Source: Sinonovacula constricta (Eukaryota > Mollusca > Bivalvia > Cardiida > Solecurtidae). From it: 64,000 bases of DNA. Position numbers and translations under genes: made by a program. Shown piece by piece: positions 25,925-38,309 of the stretch. Numbering within the stretch: the first letter of the stretch is position 1; every line of letters begins with the position of its first letter. The stretch lies in contig CM017567.1 of assembly GCA_007844125.1 (NCBI GenBank), positions 11,946,428 to 12,010,427 of the forward strand. Direction: 5' to 3'. Below the pieces are notes generated by a model. It had not been told where the DNA came from. It made no database searches and saw only the letters and a program-made list of their open reading frames with translations.

Positions 25925-28900
25925 AGCTCACCTGAGCACAACTTGCTCATTGTGAGCTTTTCTGATACCGCTTCGTCCGTCGTCCGTCGTCCGCCGTCCG
26001 TGGAGCGGCGTCAACAATTTCGCTTGTGAACACGCTAGAGGCCACAGCTTTTATCCAATCTTCAATAAACTTGGTCAGAATGTTTGTCTGTATTGGATGA
26101 GTTTAATATTGGGTCACCTGGGGTCAAAACGAATGCTGGTCAACCCGGCACCTGGTAGACCCGGCACTTGGTGAACTCGGCACCGAGAATAGTGAATTCG
26201 GCATCCGGTAAACTCGGCACCTGGTAAACTCGGCACCTGGTGAATTCGGCATCTAGTTAACTCGGCATTTGTATATTATTCTTTTATCTCTTTGCTTCTA
26301 GACACATATACAATTTGGCAATATTTATTGTAACACAATGTATGACCTATACTGTTATCATGGAAATGTCTGTTTGTGAAGAAAGGTGAATTTTCAAAGT
26401 AACTTATTACGACCACATTTATCAACGGATACAAAATGATTCATTGGCTACTGGCTTAACATTTATTTTTGAATTAAATTAGTTGATATAATTTTTGTAA
26501 GAATTTATCTTTCTATGAAAATTTTATGAACATTTGCACATCTGGTTGTTAGTTATCCATTCCAGATTCATCTTGGCTGGCGATGATCTTCACATTCATC
26601 AATGAGAAAATCAGAGGCTCTCCCCAGCAAATTACGGAGAAAATAGTTAAAAGATGAATTGAGACAATTAATCCAAATAACCATATTATTGGTAAATGTA
26701 AAAATGGTACATAATTAGTATAGCAAAATAATTAGAGCGAAAAAATACGATGTGAACAAACTGGAAGACTCATCATTCAATAAAAAAAAGAGGGCGCCCA
26801 GATCGTTGCCGAATTCAGGTGACGACACCAGTGCGAGTTGACTATTGGTGCCAAAGTACCAGGCAGAGTTCACCTGGGGTCAAAACTGGGACAAAAGGTC
26901 AAATTAGAGGAAAAAACATGTGAACAAACTGGAGACCACATTCATAGCCCAATCTTCACCAAACTTGGTCAGAATGTTTGTCTGCGTAAAATATGTCACT
27001 TGAAGCTTGTGAACACACTTGAGGCCACATTTATAGCCCAATCTTCACAAAACTTGGCCAGAATGTTTGTCCGCATGAAATCTCGGACGAGCTTGTTAGT
27101 GTGTCACATGGGATCAAGAAGTAGATCACAAGGTCCAATCTTAGAAAGAGCTTGTGAACACACTAGACGGCCCCATCATATGTCCCCAATCTCCATCCAA
27201 ACTTGATCAGAATGTTTGTCTGCATGAAATCTTGGATGAGTTCATAACAGGGTTACGTGGGGTCAAAAAGTAGGGCACTAGGTCTTATCTTAGAAAAAGC
27301 TTGTAAACACACTAGAGCCCACCTTTACCCAATCTTCACAAAACTTAATTACAATGTTTGCCTGCATGAAAGTTTGAATGAGTTCGTTATTGGGTCATGT
27401 TGGGTACAAAAAGTACGTCTCTAGGTCAAATATTAGAAAAAGCTAGTGAACACACTAGACGCCACATTTATATTCCAAACTTCACCAAACTTGATCAGAA
27501 TGTTTGTCTGCATGAAATATTAGGGGGAATCATAACTGGGTCACCTGGGATCAAACAGAAGTCACTAGGTCAAATGTTAAACAAGGCCTGTGAACACAAT
27601 AGAGGTTTCATTTATGGCCAACTCGTCAGCAAACTTGATCAGAATGTTTGTCTGCATGAAGTCTTGCATGGGTTCATGACTAGTTCACGTGGGTCAAAAA
27701 GTAGGTCAACAGGTTAAGTCTTAGAAAAAGCTTTTGAACACACTAAAGGCCACATTAAAAGCCCAATATTCACCAAACCTGGTCAGATTGTTTGTCTGCC
27801 TGAAATCTTGGATCAGTTTGGTATGGGTTACATGGGGTTAAAAAGTAAGGCACTGGGTCAAAGTTAAGGACAAGCTTTTGAACACACTAGAGGTCCCCTT
27901 TTTGTCCCAAACTTCACCATACTTGATCAGAATGTTTGCATGAAATCACGGATAAGTTCAGAACTAGGTCACGTAGGGTAAAAAAGAAGTTCAATAGGTC
28001 AAATATTAGAAAAAGCTTGTGAACACACTAGACGCGCCATTTATATCCCAAACTTCACCAAACTTGATCAGAATGTTTTGGGAGTTCATAACTGGGCCAC
28101 GTGGGATCAAAAAGTAGGTCACTAGGTCAAATCTTAGAAAAGACTTGTGAACACAATAGAGGTTTCATTTATGGCCCACTCGTCAGCAAACTTGATCAGA
28201 ATGTTTGTCTGCAGGAAGTCTTGCATGGGTTCATAACTAGTTCACGTGGGTCAAAAAGTAGGTCAATAGGTTAAGTCTTAGAAAAGGCTTTTGAACACGC
28301 AAAAGGCCACATTAAAAGGCCAATATTCACCAACCTGGTTAGAATGTGTGCATGAAATGTTGGATGAGTTCGATATTGGGGAAACATGGGGTCAAATTGT
28401 AGGGCACTAGGTAAAAGCTTAGAAAAGCTTTTGAACACACTTAAAGCCATATTAAAGCCAATCTTCATCAAACTTAGTGAGAATGTTTGTCTGCATGAAA
28501 TATTAGATTATTTTGTTATTTGGTCACGTGGGGTCACAAAGTAGGTCACTAGGTCAAAGCTTAGAAAAACCTTGTGAACACGATAGTTATACATATTTTA
28601 TATCATCTATAAGATTTGCAAATAAGAAAAATCACCTTATTTCATTGTATATATAATGTGTACATACAAAATATGATTATCTGTTGCCTTAATAGGCATA
28701 TACAGTACTGATTGTACACATCTAGCATATTTGAATACTTCTATAGATAAATAAACAAATAAATACAGATTATAAACTCCACGACTTGCTAATACCTTGC
28801 AAATTACTCTTATAAGTCTCAAAATAAGCAAATTTTGTGATAACTAAACATCTGTAATATTCACTTTGTCATAAATTTAGCATCTGTGATATAAATTATG

Positions 28901-29680
28901 TAATAACATCTGTGATATACACTTTTGTTTAAAGTCTAATCTTCTATGATGAATTTTTAATTGTGTTTCAAAATAGAATCTTGATATATATTTTTGTGTG
29001 GTCTCTGAATTGAGACTAACTTTTTAATCTTGTATGATTTTGTAACATATTAGCAAGGATGATAGGTTTTATAGTACTTTAATATTCTTAGACTTTTAAG
29101 CCATTGTAGACCCCTCCACAACCCAGTATATCTGTGATAAACTTCTGTACCATTATTTTTAACCACCTTAAGTACTGGAGCATACGATAAGGAGGAAAGG
29201 GAGGGTAAACAAAACCAAATTCACATGGGTCGCATTATGTCAAAAAGGTGTCACTTGGTAAACACACTAGAGACCACCCTTATGGCCCAATGTTCACTTA
29301 ACATGTAAAATGTTTGCCTGCAAAAAATCTTGGGTGAGTTTGTAACAAGGCTATGTGGGGTCAAAAACTAGCTCACTAGGTCAGATTTTAGAAAAACCTT
29401 CTGAAAACATTTAGAGACCATAATGATAGCAAAATATTCACCAAACTTGGCCAGAATGTTTGCCAGTATGAAATCTTAGATATGTTTTAATTGGGTCACA
29501 TGGATTCAGTAGGTCACTAGGTAAAATTCTAGAAAATGTCATAAGCCCAGTGGCCACAATAATGGTCTAATATTCACTAAAGATTTCTAAAGTAACTCTT
29601 AATTAATTGACGCCAGATATGAGCCTACTAACAGCCCGTGTCCTCAGGTGAGCGATTAAGGGCCACCATGGCCCTCTGGT
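25925..29680. mobile_element. 3.7-kb Helentron-like element with ~145-bp internal tandem units
   Basis: The left terminus agctcacctgagcacaa is followed by a short stem and a cgtccgtcgtccgtcg tract. The right terminus tcaggtgagc (29,644-29,653) is followed by a hairpin, agggcca-cca-tggccct (29,659-29,675). The ten-base words gctcacctga and tcaggtgagc are reverse complements. Between them lie more than a dozen diverged ~145-bp units carrying 'gaacacactagaggccacat', 'cagaatgtttgtctgcatga' and 'ggtcactaggtcaaatctta'. Inverted subterminal words, internal tandem repeats and a 3' hairpin are the described hallmarks of non-autonomous Helentron (HINE/pearl-type) elements. No Rep/helicase coding is present. 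Confidence 0.75.
26138..26272. repeat. 16-18-bp short tandem repeat inside the Helentron-like element
   Basis: About eight imperfect units of the form 'ctcggcacctggtgaa'. It begins just after one tandem unit is interrupted (gggtcacctggggtcaaaac at about 26,112). A similar phrase resumes near 26,868, so about 740 bp of unrelated sequence sits between them. Confidence 0.75.
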
Positions 29681-30889
29681 TGTTGTTGTTGTTTTCGGCA
29701 GCAGTTGATTGCACAATGTGTCTTTACAATTTCTGTTAAAACTTTCGGCAAGCTTTGCCGAGCAGTCAGATACACAGACAAATAATTTTAAAAGTTTTAA
29801 ATTTGTGTCTTTTTAAGGCACATTTTCTTGTAAATATTGTGTGGACTTTTCTTCTTGATTTTCCCTATTTCTTTTTTTTCTTTTCTATTTTTGTTTGGTT
29901 TCGCGCGTGGATGTTTCCATCTAACTTGTTCTCTTGACAATGCGTCATGCTAAAGAAGATTAAGTTGCGAACTGGCGTACGTTGATTTTGTGTAAACAAA
30001 CTGCCAGCAGTTGACTTAGCGAAAAAATGCGGTCATGTTAGGGGTGGGTCCAGATCCTGGGTGTCGTATTCTTTTTTCCTTTGTGACAGTCTGGTCAGCA
30101 TTAAGAATTGTTTGCTGACCGTAAACACCCTAACAACATTGAATCACACAAAACCATGTCCGGATATTGTTAGATCCATGGGGGTATAAATACAGTTAAA
30201 AGGTTTTGTTAATACGCTAGCAAGGTTTCTTTTGGTTTTGGGGATTTATCAAGTTATCAGAAGAGGTAATAGTAAACACAAGACTAAGTATTTATTTGAT
30301 TTAGGTAATGTCGCTGTATACATGCTTTATTTGCTAAAATATGTATGCTACGTGGGAACCTTACATCACAGGGAGATGCCGTTCCATTAAAGGTGATAAG
30401 GTAGGATTGGACCATTGTTTTTTTTACATCAAACATCCGAATAAAGACTTGCTACCCGAACAGATCCCGCGAAATGCTATTAGTGTCCTGCGCCTATGTG
30501 AAAACAATCGAAACACCTCGGATAATTTACGAATCATCTCTCGGATGTATGTAGGTAGTCGGATCACCTCGGCCATTCGTCTGAATGGGACCTTCTTTTG
30601 AGACAGACGTCAAAACAAAAATGGCAGCTCGGGTGACAACTTACTATAGTACGATGCCAGTAAAAGTTCAATTTGTGGCTGCTTCAAATTTAAATCGTCC
30701 GATTTTAATTAACCCAGCGAAGCAGACATGCAGCTGTCAAACGATGGCAGTGTTTATGTTTTGTGCGAACTACTTAGGAATATTCTTCTTCCGACTTCTG
30801 GCGAACAAAACGATCGTGATTTCATTAAGTATTATTGCACCAGATACATCCGAGGGATGATTGTCCCGAGGACGGAATTTCCCGAGGAG
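29681..30889. other. Spacer, no gene seen
   Basis: Short open frames at 30,341-30,601 and 30,585-30,860 (+) lack recognisable motifs. The words cccgaacagatcccgcgaaa and gaaatgctattagtg near 30,455 weakly resemble family M, so this may be an eroded, interrupted copy. Confidence 0.4.
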
Positions 30890-30989
30890 TTCCGATTGAT
30901 GTGAAAAGTGAGGCATAACACCCGAAGTGCCATTAAAAACATGTATTTCCTGTCTACGCTGTACAGTTAACTTGTTTTAAACTAAAAAT

Positions 30990-31232
30990 AATCATGCTAC
31001 CACTTATATTTGTGATCATGTTATATCATCATCCGAGCTATCCAGCTCTGACTTTGATGTATATTTTGTGCAGAAATTACAGTCGTGCTTATTTTATAGA
31101 TTCGAAAAGAATGAACATTATGACTTTTAACGAGTTGTACTGTATCAAATTTAAGATAGTGTTTAAAATCGTCGTTGCAGAAATTATGCAGAAATTCCTA
31201 ATTAGGCAAAATTTGGATACCACTTTTTAAGT
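30990..31232 (-). mobile_element. MITE-like element, family M, partial copy
   Basis: It shares atgttatatcatcatccgag, cagtcgtgcttattttatag and gaaaagaatgaacatt with copy 1. It ends at ttggataccactttttaag, the family terminus. Confidence 0.65.
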
Positions 31233-32170
31233 TTTATAATTGAAATTTGGCACAATTATCACAACTTAAATGTGTCTTCTCAACTTAGATGTATCGTCCT
31301 AAAAATCATTTACATGTTTCGCTCATACTCACATAACAATATTAATTGTTTTAAATCGCCGATATATAGATGACAAGAACTTAAAGCAAGTTTAAACTAT
31401 TAAACATAAAATATCTCCTAAACTGTTACGTGACAGTCTTTGAACTACAGTAAATAAGGTACAAAAAAGTCTAACCCGGGGCGTTTTAGATGGCAAATAA
31501 TCAATGTTATGGAGGGATTTGATTGGATTTTATTTGAACCAACCACGCTCTACTGCCAATCCGTTCAATAAAACTCCCTAGCAGTACACATATGATGTTG
31601 ATGTATTTGGCCATTTGAACGATATGTTGTTGTATGTGTGTGCGTGTGTGTGTGCGTGTAAGTATGTGTGTGTTTAAGAAATATATAATGCTGACTTCTT
31701 ATTCCTCTGTTTATTCGGCTTGACTCAACTCCGAAAATGTTCTTGTCGTATTCAATACCCCTTGTTTTCAATGGTTTGAATGCTATGTCTGATATTTGCC
31801 ATTCATAAAGACATAATAACAAGAATAAGAATTGAAAAGGTTTACGGCTTTCGCGAGGCATTAACACGGTGCACTAAACTTTGTTATAAATATGCAAGAT
31901 TGAAAGAAACTTAGACACCGAAAGATCAAATATTTTCACACCAGTCGTTAGCTCAGTCTGCGACTCTTAATTCTTGAAATTTCTTAATAATAATCAGGTC
32001 GGATCAAGTGATGTTTTATGCTTTGTTCACGCCAAATACTGTAGGGAATGATTTTTAGATTGTTTATTACTTAAATATCCCATTCCCTGTTTAAGAAATG
32101 TAATGGAAATGATACGATATGCGGTATTATCTGGAATTTCTACCAATGCTAGTAGCTCTGATAAACGTAC
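31233..32170. other. AT-rich spacer with a short GT-rich tract
   Basis: A degenerate tgtgtgtgcgtgtg tract lies at about 31,634-31,672. No gene was recognised. Confidence 0.5.
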
Positions 32171-32300
32171 AGACTGACCTTGAGTCCTTAATTGTAACTA
32201 TAGGTTAAAAACGAGGTTAGCAACGCTGAAAATTATAGACTGACCTTGAGTCAGCATTTGTAACTAGGGCAAAAACGAGGTTAGCTACGCCGAAAATTAT
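32171..32300. repeat. Two-copy direct repeat of about 65 bp
   Basis: The phrase agactgaccttgagtc begins both copies (32,171 and 32,237). Both contain 'aaaaacgaggttag' and end in cgaaaattat or ctgaaaattat. The spacing is 66 bp. Confidence 0.85.
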
Positions 32301-32746
32301 TTGTAATTATGGCCATTACTTTTAAATACTCTTTAGAAGTTATTGAAAGATAAGAGCGGTGTTGAATTACTATTTTACCAGTTTGACAATAGATATTTTA
32401 AAGTTCGACGTCTTAAATAGCATATGTGCCTCGTTCTTCAACCGTGACAAACCAAATCACACAAAAGCAAATCGATGTCACTTAAGAATTATTTAAAGCG
32501 ACTTTGTCATAATGTTGTGTCTGAAAAAGCATAAGTACATGAAACATAACGCACATTTACCAGGCGAGATTATCTTCAATAATTAACGTCCAAATTATCT
32601 GTGCAGCTATAATATCCGTCTTTCAGTCGTTTGCAGAAATATCAGGGCCGCAACCACGGCCATGCGGCCCCTGCTTGATTCACAGGTCATACGTATTTAA
32701 CCGTTTACATCACCATCGAGTAAATTTGTTCATTGATTAGCAATTT

Positions 32747-32790
32747 ACGTCATATATATGACGCACGACGCGAGAAAACCGGGCTTATGG
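32747..32790 (+). repeat. Left arm of a ~45-bp inverted repeat pair
   Basis: It reads acgtcatatatatgacgcac, then gacgcga, then aaaaccgggcttatgg. The reverse complement occurs at 35,993-36,042 with only a few changes and a longer TA run. It could be the ends of a 3.3-kb element or two copies of a small repeat in opposite orientation. Confidence 0.75.
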
Positions 32791-33925
32791 TCAAAATTTT
32801 CATGTTTTTGTTTTTAATGAAACATGATTCTCCTATCATTTCTGATCACAAATTCGAAATATTTTTTTTAAAATTGACTTAGCATTTATGAAATAATGAG
32901 ATTTTGAATGACCCATACTGAAGGTAGTTTTGTTAAATATGACGTCAAATTATTGACGTCATAATATCGGGATGAGTAACTTACTCACACAACTAAATTA
33001 AGATTTAAGCTAATATGGTTTAATTAACGTTTATATTAAACTGCAAAATAAGGGTTATATTGATAAAGTGGGTAAAGTAACAGGTTATAATTAGATAACA
33101 TTAACAAATATCAACTGAATTTTGTCTGACAAAGCACTCGAGGTCTTGTTTGCGCTGACGCTTTAACCCGCCAGGTTGAAACGCGGGTGACATTTCTGTA
33201 TTCCCGAACTTTTGCTGGGGATCCTTGAGTAGCATAAACTCCCTCTGATCATCATCTGGAGTGGTCCGCAAGATGATTCAACCAGCTTTTTCAGACGTGA
33301 TAATTGAAGTGTTGATAATCTGAAAATGCATTTTAATCAATATTATGTTAATATCTAAGTCTCGCCACAAATACAAATCAGATTATATCAATGATTTTGT
33401 TTTTTCGTCTTTTGCCGTCTAACAATTTTGGTGGACGAAAATCGCAGATAAATGTTTGTGAAGAGAAACCACTGGCGGATCGCAGGCATTATCACAATTG
33501 TCTTCCTTACCGGGACGATAACCAATGAAGTGAAAGGTTGGGGCATTACGAGTCTGTGAAACTATCATTTCTGCTTAGAGTAGCTCTTTAATATAAACCC
33601 AATTGTTTCAAATATTGTTTACGGCAAATGACATGGCCATACCTTATTCCTCTCAAAGCCTGGATGTGTTGCCCAAGGAAACCATTCCAACCTCTCCAGT
33701 CACACCTGGGATAAAAAACAAACAAACGGGCGAGTTGAACTGTGAGGATCGCTTGACAATGTCAGCTGGCTCCTTAACAGTCTCGCAGTCATTTTCTCGG
33801 CACTTAATTTGAGGTGGACAAAACCGGCATCCACAAGACAACTTGCGTGGCTTGAAATAAGAAATAAACTCTCGCTTAACATATTTATATGCATATTTAT
33901 GTATGATTATTGACTTTAACTCTAC
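32791..33925. other. AT-rich spacer with tgacgtca-like palindromes
   Basis: Positions 32,940-32,962 hold two gacgtc palindromes (one as ttgacgtcat), and another lies near 35,949. No gene was recognised. Confidence 0.45.
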
Positions 33926-33929
33926 ATGT

Positions 33930-34204
33930 ATGCCACTTCCTGTCCGTTTTGTTTGTTTTGTAAAATACATTACATCGACGAAATTATTGACATTATAGCG
34001 ACGTCCAGCTATTACTGGTGGAGAAAAATCATGGCCCATGTCTGGGTAGAACCAGTAGCGCATTGCAGATCAGCTGGAAAACCTGACCACATGAAAGTTT
34101 TACCCCGCCCGGGACTCAAACCCACAAGATAACCGATTATGGAGTCAGAGAAATAGCAAGTCACCGATTCTAACCTTTAGACCATTAAACCACGGCGTCC
34201 CCTA
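33930..34204 (-). mobile_element. tRNA-derived SINE
   Basis: Read on the minus strand, it starts ggggacgccgtggtttaatg (tRNA-like head, box A region), has box B as gtgggtttgagtcccggg, and continues through 'ggttttccagctgatctgc' and 'actggttctacccagacatg' to 'ccaccagtaatagctgg'. This layout of tRNA head, ccagctgg and ggttctaccca body is common in bivalve SINEs as I recall them. Open frames overlapping it on both strands are not genes. Confidence 0.75.
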
Positions 34205-34269
34205 TGTTTCATCTTTTTTTCTTTTTGTTGTTGTTTGTTGTTGTTTCGTTTGTTTGTTGCAGATACCTC

Positions 34270-34460
34270 GCACCAATACAATTAATGTTGTATTTGCAAT
34301 ATCCAGTTTTTACTGGTGGGGTAATTTATATATATCCAGTGGTGGACTGTAGGTTAACTTGAATACCTCCGGACATGAATGTTTGTCGCTTTGACCGGGA
34401 CTCGAACCCACGGGTGGAACGGTCTGTGACACTATGAGCTCGGCAACGGGCGCCCCTTAT
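34270..34460 (-). mobile_element. Second, degenerate tRNA-derived SINE
   Basis: On the minus strand it begins aggggcgcccgttgccgagc, has box B as gtgggttcgagtcccgg, and ends with 'ccaccactgg...accagtaaaaactgg'. It is the same class as the preceding SINE and lies in tandem with it, but the body is shortened and diverged. Confidence 0.7.
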
Positions 34461-35992
34461 TTGCTTATGAATACATTAAATGGAATGATGTTATAAGTGA
34501 CTATCATACTATTAAATCAGTCGAAGGAAACAATTAAAACAAGTACCATGTACATGCATGGGGTACTCGATCATGCTGTTTTGTCCTGTCAATGTCCGCC
34601 ATATGAAGTACCCAAGTAGATACCGGTTTTTGTTTTGTCCTGAAAGTATCAACAAAATACAATAAAATACATGAAAATTAAGTCGTCACAGGTTTACGGA
34701 GTTGCACTATAACTATAAACAATCATATTACTTGGTTATAGTTTCAGTCATTTGCTCGAAGTAATTTGAACGTTAATCAATAATTTCGTTATAAATTTCA
34801 TGTATTCCGTTTTCTTTCGTTTTTCTGTGTATAAAATATACTTGTAATGAGACAAACAATTTTGCGGCAGTATAAATATTTAATAAACATATTGCTTGAT
34901 ATGTGTATGGTTAGTTCCTCTCTTAAATAGAACTAGGACCCTGCATTGTAGTTGTATGAAACGGCGGACGGGTTTCTTCTATTTAATTTAAAGCGACAAT
35001 ATAATGTTACATTCATTTAGAATTATCACGAATAGTCGTTAAATATTAAATGTGTGCAAACACAGTTTATTACTTTTTGTGGGTTTGTTTTGTTTCACTT
35101 TAATGTAAGCCCAACAAACAGTTGTCAAGAAAGAAATATGTTTTATTTACTTCGTTAAAAACAAGACGTGTATTAAATGAAATAAAATGCATAAAATTAT
35201 GTTGGAAGAAAAGTAAGAAAATAAAATTGGGGGCCGTGGTTGGTTAGCGAACCACCAACCCCGTCGATAGATATATGTATAGCGAATAGCTCGACTGATC
35301 AACAACGTTAAGCGCTCTGTATATACCAACTTGCATAATTTTATAATAATCAATAAACAAGACTACGTAGTTATAAATAGGCACGTTCATGTGACATTGA
35401 TCTGTTTTATATGCAAAACGTGTATCAGGTTTTTAATAAATCTATCAGCATTTTTTCTAGTGAGTAAATATAATTAGTTGATTTAAAGTGGACTGATTTA
35501 AATGTCGCTTGTAATACTAAATCATTTTTTCGTTAAATCTATCCATCCACGTCGATGAGTTAAGTTGAACAAACATGCAACCTGCAACATCGGTTACATC
35601 AAAATCTAGTCTAGATTATATAAAAAAATGGTTTACACTCTATTTCGTTTCGTATAAACTTTTAACACGATTTTGCTAGAAATGACAAATAGTCCTATAT
35701 TAAAGTGTTTAACTGTTAAAGTTTGATTCACGCGTGTTTAGATCTGTGTAGCCTCTATTCAATCCGATTCAATATATATATGCGTAAAATATAAAGATTA
35801 TGTAATCACAATATAATGAGTATATCTTACCTCTAGTTCCTCCTCCATTCTTGTTTGTTATCGCTTCTAATAAGACAACAACATTCAGTTTCAAATAAGA
35901 TAGTCCAAGCCATGCTGTCACGGTCGTAGTTAAAATACCCGGTAAAATTGACGTCATTTTAATTGTGGATTTCCCAGCGTTACGTCATAATG
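34461..35992. other. AT-rich spacer, no gene seen
   Basis: A small hairpin-forming stretch (gtggttggttagcgaaccac) lies near 35,236. Short open frames have no recognisable motif. Confidence 0.45.
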
Positions 35993-36042
35993 CCATAAGC
36001 CCGGTTTTGTCGCGTCGTGCGTCATATATATATATGTGACGT
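35993..36042 (-). repeat. Right arm of the ~45-bp inverted repeat pair
   Basis: It reads ccataagcccggttttgtcg, then cgtcgtgcgtcatatata, tatatgtgacgt: the reverse complement of 32,747-32,790 with a TA-run length difference and about two substitutions. Confidence 0.75.
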
Positions 36043-36390
36043 ATACTCACACTCGGAGATATACTAACTAGTTTGTTGAGCTTCCAGCAATTAAAATAGC
36101 TAAAGCAACTGGAAAATCTGAAACAATAGAAATAGTTGAATTTTTTGTTTTGTTTTTTCATCAGTAACTGTGTTAGGACAAAGTTTTGATTTTCAAAGAA
36201 AAACAAAATATGCTAAAATTTGCCAATTCTGACCTGGTCGCTGTAAACTCTATACGGTGTCTTATATCTTGGGATAGCTACACTGTTAAATATGTGTTAA
36301 TTATGTTTAATTGTAGTCACAAAATAATATTTGGGAGTTGAAGCGTTCTATTTTAGATTTAACAATTTACCTACCGAGTGAATAAAGGTA

Positions 36391-36600
36391 GGCGCCCCGT
36401 TGCCTAGTGTTTAAGACTTTGGACTCCGCATCGGAGGGTCCTGGGTTCGAACCCTGAAACCAACCACGCGATGTTAGTCCTTCAGCATGATCATTTGCTG
36501 CAAATTGCTCCAGTTACTCATTACCGTACTGATTCTACCCAGGAAGTAGGCATTCGAGAGTGATAAATATAAGTTGAATGACCTACTTTTACAAATCGAC
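36391..36600 (+). mobile_element. tRNA-derived SINE
   Basis: It starts ggcgccccgttgcctagtgt (tRNA-like head), has box B as tgggttcgaaccctg at about 36,440, and has the body words 'gattctacccaggaagtagg'. It is the same broad class as the elements at 33.9-34.5 kb, in the opposite orientation. Confidence 0.75.
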
Positions 36601-37258
36601 TATATATAAATAGGTTAAAACAGCTAACCGTGTATATTTTTTATAAAAAGAAAACAAAGTCATGCGAAAAGAAAGTTTTCATTCTTGTTCTCAGTATTTC
36701 TTGTATCTTTATTTATCGTTATCTGATCAGAACTGGCCACCTTTTCGGCAAGCCCCATTAACATCCTACTTCTTTGTTAGCCGTATAATAGTTTATAAAT
36801 AGAACCGTGTTAGTCTTGAATCGTAGTACTATGGAGCTTAGTCGTGGACATATATATTGTAAAATGAGACACGTCACCGTCAAATAGAGGGAAACTAAAT
36901 AGCGCTCAGCTATCAAAGGTTTGTCTTGTGTTATTTTTATTATTTAAATTCCTGCACTTTGTAAGCTTGCGGAAGGCAAGTTGTCTTGATACACAAGATT
37001 GTACATGTTTATACAATCGTTTAGTACATAAAGGACAAAAAAGACCGCTGTGAGTTTCCTACCTGTTTCCACCCACCCCAAAAGTTTGAACAATGTTGTT
37101 AATGCTGTTTAAAACAAACATGTGTATTTATATTCCCACGTGATATATAAACGAAAAACAGAATCTAATTAGTATTAGTAATCTAAGTGTATAATTTTCA
37201 TTGTATAACGGGTTAAACAATAGTTGCGATGTAAAACCCTAAAATACCACAGCCCAAG
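36601..37258. other. AT-rich spacer, no gene seen
   Basis: No coding or RNA signal was recognised. Confidence 0.45.
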
Positions 37259-37672
37259 AAATTGACTTGGTTTCAATGTAGAATTTCTACATACCACAAG
37301 CCATATGGTAGACTGGATGCTCCTTTCTGCTCAATTATTGAAATTGACTTGGTTTCAATGTAGAATTCCTACATACCACAAGCCATATGGTAGACTGGAT
37401 GCTCCTTTCTGCCCAATTATTGAAATTGACTTGGTTACAATGTAGAATTCCTACATACCACAAGCTATATGGTAGACTGGATGCTCCTTTCTGTCCAATT
37501 ATTGAAATTGACTTGGTTGCAATATAGAATTCCTACATACCACAAGCCATATGGTAGACTGGATGCTCCTTTCTGTCCAATTATTAAAATTGACTTGGTT
37601 GCAATGTAGAATTCCTACATACCACAAGCCATGTGGTAGACTGGATGCTCCTTTCTGCTCAATTATTGAAAA
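37259..37672. repeat. 82-bp tandem array, 5 units
   Basis: The phrase gactggatgctcc recurs at 37,311, 37,393, 37,475, 37,557 and 37,639, exactly 82 bp apart. The unit (gaaattgacttggtttcaat, gtagaattcctacatacca, caattatt) is recognisably related to the 77-, 81- and 62-bp units further right: gtagaa-cgtc-cacatac, ctgga, and a closing ttcaattattgaa. Confidence 0.93.
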
Positions 37673-37814
37673 AATATGACTGGTTTCAAGGTCACTTCCT
37701 GCTTGAAAACTGTATCTCCATTCTGTTTAATTGTTTCAATTGCGTATGTGTGTGTGTGGGGGGGGGGGGGAGGGGAAGGCGTGTGCGTGTTGGGGTGTCA
37801 CGATTTTTATTTAT

Positions 37815-38255
37815 TTATTTATTATTCCATATACCACCCTTTTCATAATTCACATACGATCAAAGGTGGTTTACAAAGACAGTAATTGAAAAAAATACAA
37901 CAGCACTGACAAATTAACAAAACATAATAACATAAAACATAAAACCTGTAAACCTAGAACATAAAATCAAAATATAAGTACTAAGAATGAAAGACAGTGA
38001 TCGTAAAATCATTTAAAACAATTAAGTAACAGAACACATATTGGTTAGATTTAAACACTGATTGTATGTAACAAATTTCCATAAATGACAAAGATACATA
38101 TAAAAGAACAGCAGCTTAAATGTCCCAAAATCTGATAAATTTACTGACATAAATAATGTTGGATGAAAAGGTAGGTTTTAAGAGACTTTTTAAAAGAAAC
38201 AAAGCTATTTGACTGTCGAAATGTTACAGGTAAAAAATTCCACAACTGAGGTGCA
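37815..38255 (-). mobile_element. 5'-truncated non-LTR retrotransposon 3' end (copy A)
   Basis: On the minus strand, 38,254-38,141 is open for 37 codons and then stops. It reads APQLWNFLPV at the start and has SFKKSLKTYLF further on. This 'LWN-LP ... SFK--LK-YLF' signature is typical of the extreme C-terminus of non-LTR (LINE) polymerase proteins. About 320 bp of 3' untranslated sequence follows, ending in an (AAATA)n-type tail (ttatttatttattatt on the plus strand at about 37,808). Everything upstream of the last 37 codons is missing. Confidence 0.75.
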
Positions 38256-38309
38256 ATGGATGACACCACATGCCAGTTAAAAGACCGCACCTCATATCTG
38301 TTCAATTAT

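Noticed and set aside
26131..26870. Inverted ends for the ~740-bp insert in the large Helentron-like element
   Set aside because: The candidate words (cctggtagacccggcac versus ctggtactttggcacc) match too weakly to call a terminal inverted repeat.
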